A stretch of 38,568 nucleotides of DNA from Chara braunii (lineage: Eukaryota; Streptophyta; Charophyceae; Charales; Characeae), in NCBI GenBank assembly GCA_003427395.1, contig BFEA01000183.1:2390320-2428887 (forward strand). The letters run 5' to 3'. Shown here piece after piece: positions 38,472 through 38,568 of the stretch. Position 1 is the first letter of the stretch; each line of letters opens with the position of its first letter. A program made the translations under genes and the position numbers. The notes beneath the pieces were generated by a model, which did not search any database, was not told where the DNA came from, and saw only the letters and a list, made by a program, of their open reading frames with translations.

Positions 38472-38568
38472 GGGTTGTATTGTTGGGGTGTGTTCCTGGA
38501 CACCTGTTTTTATTAATGGATGAATTTTTTTTGGAAAAAAAAAAAAAAAAAAGGACTGCCCTGCCTCG
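38472..38568 (+). mobile_element. Copy of the LINE 3' end
   Basis: Matches 15528-15625 (GGGTTGTATTGTTGGGG, ACACCTGTTT, the A-tract and GGACTGCCCTGCCTCG) with two or three base differences and a one-base length change. It is placed after an adapter, so it is either a second LINE copy or a read from the first. The window ends inside the hairpin-forming flank. Confidence 0.9.

Overview
This window looks like eukaryotic nuclear DNA from a large, repeat-rich genome, most probably a charophyte green alga close to Chara (inference from family resemblance; no database search was possible). It holds no rRNA, operon or bacterial signal, and no intact host gene that I can support. What can be recognised is decayed retrotransposon sequence, satellite and microsatellite DNA, small tRNA-derived or inverted-repeat elements, and two sequencing-adapter junctions that are assembly artefacts.

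Layout. 1-782: a CT microsatellite, then a Pro/Gln/Ser-rich reading frame broken by four stops. 1257-1328: a tRNA-derived SINE head (minus strand). 1.58-4.3 kb: a G-run cluster, a 55-bp minisatellite, a long pyrimidine-rich tract and a long purine-rich tract. 4.3-8.4 kb: no genes; two short inverted-repeat elements, a 190-bp tandem duplication with an A-rich tail, and a first mate-pair adapter (8197-8234) inside an exact 174-bp duplication. About 8.93-15.61 kb: a nearly full-length but dead plant-type L1-like LINE on the plus strand, with ORF1, endonuclease, reverse transcriptase, a zf-RVT-like C-terminus and an A tail. 15.9 kb: a second SINE head. 16.0-20.7 kb: unassigned. 20.87-21.10 kb: a possible LTR promoter fragment.

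21.19-26.04 kb (minus strand): the gag C-terminus and pol of a degenerate Ty3/gypsy element, in the order zinc knuckle, protease, RT, RNase H, integrase. 26.0-31.48 kb: noncoding repeats and hairpins. 31.48-32.80 kb (minus): the gag gene of another gypsy copy. It overlaps in content with the gag remnant at 26 kb, so these are probably two copies rather than one split element. 33.09-33.23 kb: a 26-bp satellite. 33.33-38.43 kb (minus): decayed frames of unidentified protein(s) in which a roughly 130-residue module A occurs three times and a shorter module B at least twice, possibly four times. I know of no described family with this structure, and it is the best candidate here for something undescribed.

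The retroelement genes would have acted together in copy-and-paste transposition: gag particle, protease maturation, RT/RNase H cDNA synthesis and integrase for the gypsy copies; target-primed reverse transcription for the LINE. All copies here carry stops, frameshifts and lost catalytic residues. The right end of the window (38434-38568) is a second adapter followed by a second copy of the LINE 3' tail, so that join should not be trusted as genomic.
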